The notes beneath the pieces were generated by a model. The model saw only the letters and a program-made list of their open reading frames with translations, did not search any database and was not told the origin of the DNA. From Bacteroidia bacterium (GTDB lineage Bacteria > Bacteroidota > Bacteroidia > Cytophagales > Cyclobacteriaceae), in contig JAUHYU010000054.1 in NCBI GenBank assembly GCA_030426345.1, positions 1 through 36,316 on the forward strand: 36,316 nt of DNA. Reading direction: 5' to 3'. Made by a program: the position numbers and the translations under genes. Of this stretch, positions 18,339 through 26,315 are shown in pieces; the stretch's first letter is position 1, and each line of letters begins with the position of its first letter.

Positions 18339-18670
18339 ATAATTCTAAAATTATATTTGATGTAGAACTGGATCAGGAAAATGTTCCCACCAAAATAAAC
18401 TGGAGTGCGTCAGACAACCCTCAAGGAGAACAGCCGTCCGAAACTAAAGCTGTAACGATTGCCCTATGGGACCACCAAACCAAACAGTCACTGCGGATCG
18501 ATCTATGGGCCAAGGATATGCCCATAGATGAAATGAAAAAGTTTTATATCGAATGCCTTGCAGGGTTGGGAGATAGTATCAAGCGATCTACAGATGATGA
18601 CGAAATGGCGCAACAAGTACACACGCTGTGCGAAAAACTCGTTGAACATGTAAAAAACACTTTTGAATAA
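18335..18670 (+). CDS. gldC: Gliding motility protein GldC (111 aa)
   Basis: A small soluble protein of the Bacteroidota gliding machinery. GldC was linked to gliding genetically in Flavobacterium, where it is not essential for motility. The recognisable segments are KIIFDVELDQENVPTKINWS and AVTIALWDHQTKQSLRIDLW, followed by MPIDEMKKFYIECLAGLGDS. It is the last gene of the ftsX operon, overlapping ribF by ATGA, and is followed by a strong terminator. Core gliding genes such as gldK-N are not in the window. Confidence 0.92.
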   Translation: MNNSKIIFDVELDQENVPTKINWSASDNPQGEQPSETKAVTIALWDHQTKQSLRIDLWAKDMPIDEMKKFYIECLAGLGDSIKRSTDDDEMAQQVHTLCEKLVEHVKNTFE

Positions 18671-18693
18671 AAACAGGTCAAAAACTTACTCAC

Positions 18694-18721
18694 AAAAAAA
18701 GGCCCGATTGGGCCTTTTTTT
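18694..18721. terminator. Bidirectional terminator between gldC and the EamA gene
   Basis: A-run, GGCCC, loop GATT, GGGCC and T-run. The A/T symmetry lets it close both the gldC operon and the convergent EamA transporter gene. Confidence 0.9.
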
Positions 18722-18833
18722 GTCTATTCATAATTTTGGGTATTCCCCATTTAAGAGGTAATAATTAGCACATAGGCTTAATAATTATTGATTATAGGAC
18801 TAAATATACTTGATATTTACGAAAACACAATCA

Positions 18834-19742
18834 TTATTTTCTGATATTTAAGACACTTACGCCAAAAATGACGACAATTGTTCCAAATATTTGAAAAACA
18901 TCAATTTTTTCTCCCAAAACAACCATTGCAAGTATAATCGTAGAAATGGGGCCAATACTTCCATAGATCGCAAAAGTCGAAGCTCCCAATCTCTTGATTG
19001 CCTCAGAGATCAAAAAACTCGGTATGATCGTAGATACCATGGCCATTGCAAAACCAATAGCGTACACCTGCCAAGGCTGATTAAAAACTTCCAAATCATT
19101 CATGAACAAATAATGGATAATGACCATAAAACAAGACACTGTCATGGCATAGGCCGTGAACCGCACCGCGCCCAACTTAGGGATCATGGCGCCACTTCCT
19201 ACTAAATATGCCGCATAAGTTAATGCGCTTAGAAAGATCGATGTCACCCCTATCCATAACCTATCTCCCTGAAAACTGAGATCATCTGCAAAGGCTATAA
19301 ATATTCCTATGTATGAGATCAAAATAGCATACAATTGAATCTTGGAAGGCTTCTTCTTGAAATAGATGGCCGTAATGAAAATAACAAGCGTAGGATATAC
19401 GAAAAGAATCAAACGCTCCAAACTGGCAGATATGAACTGTAATCCGTAAAAGTCGAAATAGCTCGCCAAGTAATACCCAACAAACCCCAAACCCACTATG
19501 GAAAAAAGACCCTTTTTCGTGATCGGATTGGCCTTTGCCTTTTTTGTTTCACGAAAAGCGATGTAAGCATAGACCGGCATGGCAAAAAGCATCCTCAGTA
19601 ACAACAAGGTTACCGCATCGACATCGTAGCGATAGCCGAGTTTGACCATTACCGCCTTGGCAGAAAACATCACGATACCAGCGATGCCTATCCAGGAACC
19701 CCAAGCTTTGTAAGACAATTTCATCTTTCTCATTTTGCACAT
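18834..19742 (-). CDS. EamA/DMT-family transporter (up to 302 aa)
   Basis: An inner-membrane drug/metabolite-type transporter with ten hydrophobic helices arranged as two EamA repeats. The first repeat begins AWGSWIGIAGIVMFSAKAVM. The second begins near 155 (LWIGVTSIFLSALTYAAYLV) and ends PISTIILAMVVLGEKIDVFQ, the conserved EamA closing motif. The substrate is unknown; relatives export amino acids or other small metabolites. Three possible ATG codons (19742, 19733, 19724) are close together, and the third (MKLSYKAWG) looks the most natural. The first ATG directly abuts the U-tract of a terminator-like hairpin, which suggests the gene is controlled by read-through. Confidence 0.85.
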   Translation of the reverse strand: MCKMRKMKLSYKAWGSWIGIAGIVMFSAKAVMVKLGYRYDVDAVTLLLLRMLFAMPVYAYIAFRETKKAKANPITKKGLFSIVGLGFVGYYLASYFDFYGLQFISASLERLILFVYPTLVIFITAIYFKKKPSKIQLYAILISYIGIFIAFADDLSFQGDRLWIGVTSIFLSALTYAAYLVGSGAMIPKLGAVRFTAYAMTVSCFMVIIHYLFMNDLEVFNQPWQVYAIGFAMAMVSTIIPSFLISEAIKRLGASTFAIYGSIGPISTIILAMVVLGEKIDVFQIFGTIVVIFGVSVLNIRK

Positions 19743-19776
19743 AAAAAAAGCCTTCCTGATCGAGTCAGGAAGGCTT
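19743..19776 (-). terminator. Terminator-like hairpin in the EamA leader (possible attenuator)
   Basis: On the minus strand a perfect 12-bp stem (AAGCCTTCCTGA and its complement, 5-base loop) is followed by seven T residues that end exactly at the first ATG of the EamA gene. It is oriented to stop transcripts coming toward EamA. No gene with an obvious 3' end lies upstream, so it may be a leader attenuator. Confidence 0.7.
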
Positions 19777-19907
19777 AGTTGTTTTTATTCTTTAAAACAT
19801 TATTCCTCTCTCAACTCTGATAGCTCAGCAGTCTTCCATATAATGAGATTAATAATGTTATTCCAATTCTTCATAAGATTCAAATGTAGGAAAAGATATG
19901 ATTGATT

Positions 19908-19928
19908 CATGGATTTTTGATGCTTTTT
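19908..19928 (+). repeat. Dispersed CATGG element, half-site
   Basis: CATGGATTTTTGATGC plus a T-run, identical over 21 bases to the copy at 12427-12447 in inverted orientation. Confidence 0.7.
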
Positions 19929-19989
19929 CCGAGCGAGTATCTCCGTGGGGTGAATGACCTTCATACTAATATTCAAAATTAGACCAGAC

Positions 19990-20022
19990 AAAAGCCCACA
20001 TAATACATGGATTTTGAGGGCA
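19990..20022. repeat. Dispersed CATGG element, two-armed degenerate copy
   Basis: A left arm beginning AAAAGCCC and a right arm CATGGATTTTGAGGGCAT meet at an ACATGG centre. The arms are partly complementary, as in the fuller palindrome at 20895-20933. Confidence 0.55.
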
Positions 20023-20205
20023 TAACCAATCTATAATAAGCTTAAACCAAATAGCGATCTGTGCTGGTTGGAAAAGTAAGCACTTTACGGTATGTTTATT
20101 TATGGAATTGAAAAAAAACTATCTTAAATCCATGGAACTGATATAACAGAAGTATACACTTACCGTATATTTTATGTTAGCTGCCATTTATAAAATCGAC
20201 AACTT

Positions 20206-20796
20206 ATGGAACGACTTCTTATCGGTGTGACAGTCGGCTATATGCTAAAAGTGCTTAAAAGTGGAAAATCAACTCAGGAATTGAAGAAAGAATTTGATTC
20301 AATTAGGCATGGAGATTATCAAGAATTCATCAAACTAATTGGCGGGCCTATGCCTTTCATTGCAAGGTATGACCAAGGTGAAATCATATCTGGACATTTA
20401 CCCCCGCTAGAGGATGACATTGAATTTGAACTCCTTTTAAAGGCAGCCCCATCTCTTAGAATCTTTCTTTTTAGGTGTTATCAGAATTATGGAATACTGA
20501 CAGACCTTGATGTTACTGATGAATTATTCCAACAGCTTGCCCTTTTCGAAATAAGTCTCAGAATTCATGCAAAGAATGATAAGCTAACTAATGCCAATGA
20601 AAAATTACATTTAGTTATTGAGGCTTTAAAAAAACATCGAAATCTATCGTCATTAGATACAGAAAATTTGCATCAAGGTAGAAGATTTCTAAATATGGTC
20701 AAACATGACAATGGACAATTTGACTCATGGAATGATGGTGTTTCCGCCTTCAATATTGCATTTGAAACAATGCAAAGAACTAATTTAGGATACTAG
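20206..20796 (+). CDS. Uncharacterised soluble protein (196 aa)
   Basis: No characterised family is recognised. The protein starts MERLLIGVTV, has no signal peptide, and is largely helical. The segment RRFLNMVKHDNGQF (about residues 158-171) contains an Arg-x6-His spacing reminiscent of the R-x4-6-H motif of HEPN domains. The preceding helices (LFEISLRIHAKNDKLTNANE) would fit a helical bundle, but this is weak evidence. It stands alone, with no promoter consensus in front, and the palindromic CATGG element lies about 100 bases after its stop. Confidence 0.6.
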   Translation: MERLLIGVTVGYMLKVLKSGKSTQELKKEFDSIRHGDYQEFIKLIGGPMPFIARYDQGEIISGHLPPLEDDIEFELLLKAAPSLRIFLFRCYQNYGILTDLDVTDELFQQLALFEISLRIHAKNDKLTNANEKLHLVIEALKKHRNLSSLDTENLHQGRRFLNMVKHDNGQFDSWNDGVSAFNIAFETMQRTNLGY

Positions 20797-20894
20797 GTCA
20801 AATGGGAATTAGCATATTACAAAGAATTCAGAGAGAAAAACATAAAGAAGTTTATCCCCACCAAGCATTGAAGTTATTTCCGTGCCAAACAACC

Positions 20895-20933
20895 AAAAAA
20901 AGCCCTAATAATCCATGGATTTTAGAGGCTTTT
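20895..20933. repeat. Dispersed CATGG element, full palindrome
   Basis: The most complete copy: an A-run, GCCCTAATAATCC, the centre CATG, GGATTTTAGAGGC and a T-run. The two arms are complementary except for two or three bases, so RNA from either strand would form a hairpin with a U-tract. It lies between the convergent 196-aa gene and the TPR gene and could serve as a bidirectional terminator. Confidence 0.7.
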
Positions 20934-20981
20934 ACAACCCATTTCCTCTCTTCGCATCCACAAGGGCATGTCTGGTAAATT

Positions 20982-22616
20982 CTATTTCACCAATTCCTTA
21001 GCCTGCTCGTCAGCTCCTTCCCAATTTTTCATTAGCATGGGTTTGATTTGAGCGGCTTTTTGGGTTTCTCCTGCATTTTTTAGTGCTGTGTATTTTCCAA
21101 GCAATGATTGGCTTCTGTTTGGTGCTTGCTTTAGCGAAAGATCAAACTGATTTATGGCCTCCTGATTATTTCCCTTTGCCAGTAAAATCTCTCCATAAAT
21201 CTCGTGCGAAGGTTTCAGGACTACAGGTGGCCCTGGTTCATATCGGATTTTATCTTCCAACTCCACGGCCTTTTGGATATGCTTTTCTGCCTCATCCAAT
21301 TTATTTGTTTTCATGGATAATAGTGCCTTTAATTCCCATTCCAGCACCTCTGCCAAGATAAGCTCCTGTTCCAGACCTTCCGCCCTCACGATGGGATTTG
21401 TACTGCAATTTCTAAAATCGTTGAATTCCTGCTTTTTGTTTTGTTCGACCATTCGTTGGTCTGTCATCTGGTTGAGATACCAATCGACCTTCGGAAAGTC
21501 CCCCTTTTCCATGGCCGTCATGGCATCCACAAAAAAGCACATATTCTTAGTGCTAACGCTAAAACCCATCGTAGGAATCTCGATCCGTGGCACATCGCCA
21601 AGCCATTGACCACTTTCTACCAAATAGTGTCCCCTCATCATGGCAAGGTGAAATCGAATGCGCTCAGATTTACTATATCTGGAGTCGTGGTACAATTTGG
21701 TAATCATATCCAAAGCTTTGGCATACTTCCCCTGCTGAAGGTATCCGTATTCCATCCACCAGAGATAGTGATAGTCACGGTCTTCGAGTGGTAGTTTCTT
21801 TTTCTTCACTAAGGCCTCAGAAAGCTTCCATGCAGCTTCATCACTTTTCACGGCCTTGTCCCATTCGCCGGTAGCCAAATAAATATGTGAAGGCAAATGA
21901 AGCGCATATTTAGAATCAGTAGCCAAAGTAAAATAGCTATCTGCAGCCTTCTTACCTTTGTAGGCAGTGGTAGGATCATCATATAAATGAATCATATAAT
22001 TTAATGCTCCAGGGTGAACAGGATTGGTAGCGTTCAATTTCATCAATACTTTAGCTGCCAACGCATATTTTTCTTTTTCTTCACCAGTATAGCAATTTCC
22101 CAAAACAGACAGTGCATAAAATGCTGCTACTTCCTGCTCAGTAGGAAATCCTTTATGCAACTCAGCCATGGATATTTCATACTTTTCATTCCTTGTTTTT
22201 ATATCCTTATCTTCCCCATACAGTATTTCTATGGCAGCAATAAATCCTTTTTCCAACTCTGTTTTCGCCTTGGCTTCCCTTTCCGAAGCTTTCAGACCAA
22301 GCTTAAACAACGCGCCTTTTCCTTTGGCAAAATCCTGCTGAAACCAAATTGGCTGATTGTAACACATGGCCTCGCCCCAATATGCCATCACAAAATTCGG
22401 ATCGAGCAACTGCGCCATTTCAAATTCTTTGGCAGCATCTTCATATTCAAAATTGTGTAACAACAACATACCCTTTACAAAATATGGTTGGGCAACTTCA
22501 TCACCTGTAGCTTTAAAATTGATTTCACCAAGATGGTACTCTTGCGAGAATGTGTTGAAGTGATTAAGGGCTAAAATCCCTATAAAAACCATCAACGACC
22601 TAAAAAGTGTTTTCAT
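20982..22616 (-). CDS. Secreted TPR-repeat protein (544 aa)
   Basis: The frame is open to 22739, but the start at 22616 is preferred: MKTLFRSLMVFIGILALNHF is a clear signal peptide (cleavage near TFSQ), and the longer version would overlap the divergent ThuA gene. TPR-like helix pairs run through the protein, for example YFVKGMLLLHNFEYEDAAKE (about 45-64, ending in AQLLDPNFVMAYWGEAMCYN), PSHIYLATGEWDKAVKSDEA, YGYLQQGKYAKALDMI, MKTNKLDEAEKHIQKAVELE and EILLAKGNNQEAINQFDLSL. The function is unknown; such proteins usually scaffold complexes in the periplasm. The start codon lies inside a CATGG element. Confidence 0.82.
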   Translation of the reverse strand: MKTLFRSLMVFIGILALNHFNTFSQEYHLGEINFKATGDEVAQPYFVKGMLLLHNFEYEDAAKEFEMAQLLDPNFVMAYWGEAMCYNQPIWFQQDFAKGKGALFKLGLKASEREAKAKTELEKGFIAAIEILYGEDKDIKTRNEKYEISMAELHKGFPTEQEVAAFYALSVLGNCYTGEEKEKYALAAKVLMKLNATNPVHPGALNYMIHLYDDPTTAYKGKKAADSYFTLATDSKYALHLPSHIYLATGEWDKAVKSDEAAWKLSEALVKKKKLPLEDRDYHYLWWMEYGYLQQGKYAKALDMITKLYHDSRYSKSERIRFHLAMMRGHYLVESGQWLGDVPRIEIPTMGFSVSTKNMCFFVDAMTAMEKGDFPKVDWYLNQMTDQRMVEQNKKQEFNDFRNCSTNPIVRAEGLEQELILAEVLEWELKALLSMKTNKLDEAEKHIQKAVELEDKIRYEPGPPVVLKPSHEIYGEILLAKGNNQEAINQFDLSLKQAPNRSQSLLGKYTALKNAGETQKAAQIKPMLMKNWEGADEQAKELVK

Positions 22617-22634
22617 GGATTTTCGAATGCTTTT
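22614..22634 (+). repeat. Dispersed CATGG element supplying the TPR gene start codon
   Basis: CATGGATTTTCGAATGC plus a T-run on the plus strand. Read on the minus strand it ends AAAATCCATG, and that ATG is the start codon of the secreted TPR gene. Confidence 0.6.
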
Positions 22635-22684
22635 AACAGAAAAAAGAGAATAGTGCATTGCTATTATAATAAGGTTTTCTTTAA

Positions 22685-22692
22685 TAACTTTG
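22685..22692 (+). promoter_or_regulatory. Possible promoter of the ThuA-like gene
   Basis: TAACTTTG matches the Bacteroidota -7 element, 24 bases before the start codon. The nearest TTG upstream (22658-22660) is 24 bases away, longer than the usual 19, so the match is partial. Confidence 0.4.
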
Positions 22693-22715
22693 GTCAGCGT
22701 CAAAAATTTTAACGG

Positions 22716-23621
22716 ATGAGCAAAACCTTCATTACCCAACCCTTACTTTTTTTATTGACCGCTTTTTTTATTTTTTCCTTTTATCCTACAGAAGCAAAGA
22801 AGAAAAAAAAGGATGCCAAAATCAAGGTGCTGTTGATAGATGGCCAAAGTAAAAGCCACGATAATTGGAGAGAATGGTCGCCTGTGCTGTTGAAACAACT
22901 GGATGATGCGGGGTTATTCTTGGTAGATATTGCCACATCACCCAGAAAAGGCGAAAGCCTCGATAAATTCAATCCAAGGTTTAAAAAATATGACATTGTC
23001 GTTTCTACTTACGACGGCGACATTTGGCCGGCGCGAACGCAGCGTAATCTGGAAAATTACTTGGCCGAAGGAGGTGGCATGGTGGTGATACACGCCGCTG
23101 ACAATGCTTTCCCTGAATGGGAGGCGTATAACCTGATGATTGGGCTTGGTGGTTGGGGCAGCCGCACATCTGATGCCGGATCTTATGTTTACCTTAATAA
23201 TAAAGGCGAAACCATTCTTGACAATTCCCCCGGTGCATGTGGCCAGGTTGGAGAAATAAATAAATATACGGTAGAAACATTGCCAGTCTTTCACAAGATT
23301 ACACAAGATCTTCCGCCAAAATGGATGCACGCCGAAGACGAACTGTTTGCGTCATTGCGTGGGCCGGCCAAAGGTTTGGGAATACTTGCCACCGCTTACT
23401 CCACCATTACCCAAAGGCACGAACCAGTGATGTTAACCGTGAAATATGGTGAAGGAAATATTTTTCATACCACCATGGGACACAGCAAACAATCCATCTC
23501 TTGTGTTGGTTTTATGACTACTTTTGTTCGTGGCTGCGAATGGGCAGCTACGGGAAATGTGACTTTCGGAATCCCTGAGGATTTTCCAAGTGAAAACGCC
23601 AGTAGCAGTAGAACTTACTAA
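22716..23621 (+). CDS. Secreted ThuA-like protein (301 aa)
   Basis: Begins with a signal peptide (LLFLLTAFFIFSFYPTEA), then a basic KKKKK run and a ThuA/glutamine-amidotransferase-like fold: KIKVLLIDGQSKSHDNW, YDIVVSTYDGDIW, LENYLAEGGGMVVIHAADNA and GEGNIFHTTMGHS. ThuA was named from trehalose utilisation in rhizobia, and in Bacteroidota such proteins are common secreted members of carbohydrate-related loci. The nucleophilic Cys of true amidotransferases is not evident, as is normal for this family. It is divergent from the TPR gene with a gap of 99 bases. The exact substrate is unknown. Confidence 0.85.
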   Translation: MSKTFITQPLLFLLTAFFIFSFYPTEAKKKKKDAKIKVLLIDGQSKSHDNWREWSPVLLKQLDDAGLFLVDIATSPRKGESLDKFNPRFKKYDIVVSTYDGDIWPARTQRNLENYLAEGGGMVVIHAADNAFPEWEAYNLMIGLGGWGSRTSDAGSYVYLNNKGETILDNSPGACGQVGEINKYTVETLPVFHKITQDLPPKWMHAEDELFASLRGPAKGLGILATAYSTITQRHEPVMLTVKYGEGNIFHTTMGHSKQSISCVGFMTTFVRGCEWAATGNVTFGIPEDFPSENASSSRTY

Positions 23622-23731
23622 TACCAAAATCACGGATTTTAGGCACATTATACCTCATCATTTCCATCGTAATCATCCTCAACCGCCAATATGAATATGA
23701 GCATGTTCCATAGAATTATAATTTTTCACGC

Positions 23732-23739
23732 TACCTTTG
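23732..23739 (+). promoter_or_regulatory. Probable promoter of the S41 peptidase gene
   Basis: TACCTTTG is a strong -7 match. A start site near 23746 falls downstream of the first in-frame ATG (23737), supporting the later ATG at 23797 as the true start. Confidence 0.5.
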
Positions 23740-23780
23740 CGTTTCTATTACCATCACAAAACAGTGAGTTTTCATTTTAT

Positions 23781-23800
23781 AAAGGGTTTAAAATCCATGG
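23781..23800 (-). repeat. CATGG element remnant at the S41 gene start
   Basis: Reads AAAGGGTTTAAAATCCATGG on the plus strand. The ATG is the start codon of the lipoprotein peptidase gene. The outer GGGGC part is degenerate. Confidence 0.45.
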
Positions 23801-25179
23801 TTTATAGGCGAATTTCGTTATTCTTCATCCCTGTTTTATCCGTGCTGTTATTCGCATCATGCAATGATGATGACGTCTCCCCCGATCAGCAATATTTAAA
23901 GATCAATGAGTTCATTTGGGAAGAAATGAATGACGTTTATCTGTGGGAGGATTTAATCCCACAAAATATTGACCTCAAAACCGAAACGGATTCCAAGCAA
24001 CTTTTTGAAAAATTATTGTACCTGCCAACGGACAGATGGTCATACATCACGGATGATTATCAAGGGCTCATTGATGGATTCAATGGAATTGAGAAGGATT
24101 TTGGGCATCAGTATAAACTGTATGCATTGTTCAATTCAGATCAAGTCGTTGGCATTGTAAAGTATGTGGTGCCAGGTTCTCCGGCAAGTGATGTGGGCAT
24201 AAAAAGAGGTGATTTATTTTATAAAGTAAATGGAACTATACTCAATAAATCCAACTTTGAACATCTGCTCTATGGGCAAGATAGCTACACATTGTCCTTT
24301 GGCACCTTCGATGTTGATGAAAATGTGATCCCTGGGACTGACAAGTCCCTGACCTCCAGAGTCATTACCGAAAACCCGATCCATTTGAGCAAAACCATAG
24401 AATTTGAGGGAAAGAAAATTGGCTATCTTGCCTACAACCGCTTTATCAGTAAATATGATGATTCTCTGGTCAACGTGATGCAGAAATTCAAAAACGACAA
24501 CATCACAGACCTTGTGCTGGATTTGCGCTACAATCCCGGTGGGGCAGTCACTTCTGCCATCAATCTTTCCAGCATGATTGCGCCAAGCTCAGTCATACAA
24601 AATAAATCTGTTTTTTCAAGATTGCAGTGGAATAAAAAATATGCTGATCATTTCCTACAAGAGGAAGGAGCAAACTCGGAAAATCTTGTTTCCCATTTTA
24701 ACATCCAGGAAGTCAACTTAAACCTGAACCGCGTTTATATTTTGATCACTGCTAACACAGCCTCGGCCAGCGAAGCGGTAATCAATAGCCTCGATCCATA
24801 CATGGAAGTTGTGGTCATTGGAAGTGAAAATTCTTCTGGAAAATACGTGGGTTCTGTTACCATTCACGATGAAAAAAAAGGCGGAAACTGGGCCATGCAG
24901 CCCATCGTTTTTAAAAATGCCAATGCCGACGGCGTGACGGATTATGCCAATGGATTTACACCTGATTATTTGATTGAAGATGACTTTAATGCACCTTTGG
25001 GAACGCTGGCGGAAGACATGCTCTCGAAAGCTGTAGAGCTGATCACGGGCCAGATTGTCGCCGAACCCGCAAGGATCGAAGGCAAATTTATCCCAGATAA
25101 TATGACCCCAATTTCTGACATTCAGGCCGAGCGGAAAAAAGAAATGTATCTGAACCCAACGGACCTATCCGCCTTTTAA
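23797..25179 (+). CDS. S41-family C-terminal processing peptidase, lipoprotein (460 aa)
   Basis: The start at 23797 gives a lipoprotein signal: basic VYRR, hydrophobic core and lipobox FASC with Cys22. A short helical N-terminal domain follows, then a PDZ-like segment (VVPGSPASDVGIKRGDLFYK, about 124-143) and a tail-specific protease domain (KIGYLAYNRF, LVLDLRYNPGGAV). The catalytic dyad is visible as Ser323 in ANTASASEA and Lys349 in SSGKYVGS. It probably sits in a membrane facing the periplasm and cleaves unfolded or tagged proteins. The upstream frame (from 23737) is rejected because it covers the promoter. Confidence 0.9.
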   Translation: MVYRRISLFFIPVLSVLLFASCNDDDVSPDQQYLKINEFIWEEMNDVYLWEDLIPQNIDLKTETDSKQLFEKLLYLPTDRWSYITDDYQGLIDGFNGIEKDFGHQYKLYALFNSDQVVGIVKYVVPGSPASDVGIKRGDLFYKVNGTILNKSNFEHLLYGQDSYTLSFGTFDVDENVIPGTDKSLTSRVITENPIHLSKTIEFEGKKIGYLAYNRFISKYDDSLVNVMQKFKNDNITDLVLDLRYNPGGAVTSAINLSSMIAPSSVIQNKSVFSRLQWNKKYADHFLQEEGANSENLVSHFNIQEVNLNLNRVYILITANTASASEAVINSLDPYMEVVVIGSENSSGKYVGSVTIHDEKKGGNWAMQPIVFKNANADGVTDYANGFTPDYLIEDDFNAPLGTLAEDMLSKAVELITGQIVAEPARIEGKFIPDNMTPISDIQAERKKEMYLNPTDLSAF

Positions 25180-25191
25180 TAAATTATTCAC

Positions 25192-25214
25192 AAAAAAGCC
25201 TTCCCAAACCCATG
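25192..25214 (-). repeat. CATGG element, degenerate half-site
   Basis: A-run then GCCTTCCCAAACCCATG on the plus strand, just after the S41 gene. Same layout as the others, with several substitutions. Confidence 0.4.
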
Positions 25215-25277
25215 AATTACCTGTAATACCGGAAGCACTTAAACATCAATAAACTTTATCTATTTAACCACCATCTC

Positions 25278-25940
25278 ATGAAAATTTCCACCAACATAAA
25301 ATCCTATTTTGTTCTCGTTCTATTGGCCATTTCCTGCAATTCATATTTGTTTGCTCAGGAAAATTTCGAAGGTAAAATCGTCTATAAAATCGCTTATACC
25401 GACATCCCTGAACAAATGAAAAGCTTTGAATCTATGCTACCAAAGGAACTCGCCATACTTATAAAAGGCAACAAATCCCGGATAGAGCAGGATCAGATGA
25501 TGGGCAAAAACGTCATCGTGAGCGACATGGACAATAAAATCGGTTTTATAGAAATGGAAATGGCCGGACAAAAAATGCGCATGAACGTATCTACCGAAGA
25601 GTTTAAAAACAGTATCGAATCTGCCCCAAACATTGAATATCTGGACGAAACAAAAACGATCGCGGGGTATCCATGCAAAAAAGCGGTGATGAAAGATGAA
25701 AGTGGCACGGTCGCCATGACGATCTTTTATACAGAAAAAATCAGCAATAAAGCCCAAAAGGAATTTGCCGGACTGAAAGGATTTCCCCTGCAATACAGCA
25801 TGACCCAGCAAGGCATATCCATGGAAATGATCGCGGAAAGCGTCACCAAACAATCAGTCCCTGACGGATCGTTTTCCAAATCTGACGGATACAACGATAT
25901 TACGGAAGCCGATCTCAAAAAGATGATGGGCGGCAGATAG
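25278..25940 (+). CDS. Secreted DUF4412-like protein (220 aa)
   Basis: A signal peptide (SYFVLVLLAISCNSYLFAQ) precedes a domain of DUF4412/GLPGLI-like character: FEGKIVYKIAY, GNKSRIEQDQMMGKNVIVSD, NIEYLDETKTIAGYPCKKAV and AMTIFYTEKI. Members are small secreted beta-rich proteins of unknown function in Bacteroidota. A Cys near 20 could suggest a lipoprotein, but the AQ cleavage site seems more natural. The last codons and 3' flank form the left copy of a direct repeat whose right copy lies 850 bases further on, beyond the toxin-antitoxin genes. Confidence 0.7.
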   Translation: MKISTNIKSYFVLVLLAISCNSYLFAQENFEGKIVYKIAYTDIPEQMKSFESMLPKELAILIKGNKSRIEQDQMMGKNVIVSDMDNKIGFIEMEMAGQKMRMNVSTEEFKNSIESAPNIEYLDETKTIAGYPCKKAVMKDESGTVAMTIFYTEKISNKAQKEFAGLKGFPLQYSMTQQGISMEMIAESVTKQSVPDGSFSKSDGYNDITEADLKKMMGGR

Positions 25941-25982
25941 GCGATTTCATGGATTTTAGGGGCTTTTTTTTGGCTTTGAGTT
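25932..25982 (+). repeat. Left copy of direct repeat flanking the toxin-antitoxin genes
   Basis: Fifty-one bases starting GGCAGATAGGCGATTT, containing a perfect CATGG element (25948-25971) and ending GCTTTGAGTT. It includes the last codons and stop of the DUF4412-like gene. It differs from the right copy (26790-26841) by two substitutions and one indel. Confidence 0.85.
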
Positions 25983-26024
25983 ATTAATGATTTATCATCA
26001 CGAAGGAATAAAATCTGCTACTTT

Positions 26025-26315
26025 CTAATCTGTAGCTGTGCTCATATGATAAACTTCCAAGACAACAATTTTTGATTCTTGAATTTGATATACGATCCGG
26101 TAACTCCATTTGAAGAACCTTCTGATATTTCCGGGATTATCAGGGTAGTATTCATCAAGCTGATATAGATACGGATTTTTTGACAATGCTTTAGATGTTA
26201 GCACTATTTCCTTTCTTACCTTTTCCGCATTAGAGGGGGAATCTTTTTTGATAATGGAACAATAATGATCCAAAGAGGCTTTGGCCATTATCGTCCATTC
26301 TACTTTCTTATTCAC
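26025..26315 (-). CDS. RelE/ParE-family toxin (96 aa)
   Basis: A plasmid-stabilisation type toxin. The core reads VEWTIMAKASLDHYCSII, RKEIVLTSKALSKNPYLYQL, then the family C-terminal strands IRRFFKWSYRIVYQIQESKI and VVLEVYHMS. RelE-type members cut mRNA on the ribosome and ParE-type members poison gyrase; the sequence does not decide which applies. The start is GTG at 26315, overlapping the antitoxin stop (GTGA), so the pair is translationally coupled, antitoxin first. Confidence 0.85.
   Translation of the reverse strand: MNKKVEWTIMAKASLDHYCSIIKKDSPSNAEKVRKEIVLTSKALSKNPYLYQLDEYYPDNPGNIRRFFKWSYRIVYQIQESKIVVLEVYHMSTATD

Larger units (their letters stand above)
19777..20205. other. Intergenic region between EamA and the 196-aa gene
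   Basis: Divergent gap. On the minus strand TACATTTG (19881-19888) is a possible -7 element for EamA, giving a leader of about 130 bases. Two copies of the dispersed CATGG element lie here (19908-19928, 19990-20022), and AAATCCATGG recurs near 20128. A minus-strand frame of 63 codons (19800-19991) ends just before the hairpin but has no coding character. No RNA family is recognised. Confidence 0.45.

Noticed and set aside
19811-19840. tRNA-like D-arm sequence GATAGCTCAG near 19819
   Set aside because: No acceptor stem, anticodon arm or T arm can be built around it.
19800-19991. 63-codon minus-strand frame before the EamA hairpin, considered as a leader peptide
   Set aside because: No run of regulatory codons, no family resemblance, and it passes through a CATGG element. 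Kept only as part of the leader description.
20801-20980. Plus-strand frame of about 58 codons after the 196-aa gene
   Set aside because: It reads straight through the palindromic repeat, and its composition gives no sign of selection.
22617-22739. 41-residue N-terminal extension of the TPR protein
   Set aside because: It would bury the signal peptide and overlap the divergent ThuA gene and its promoter.
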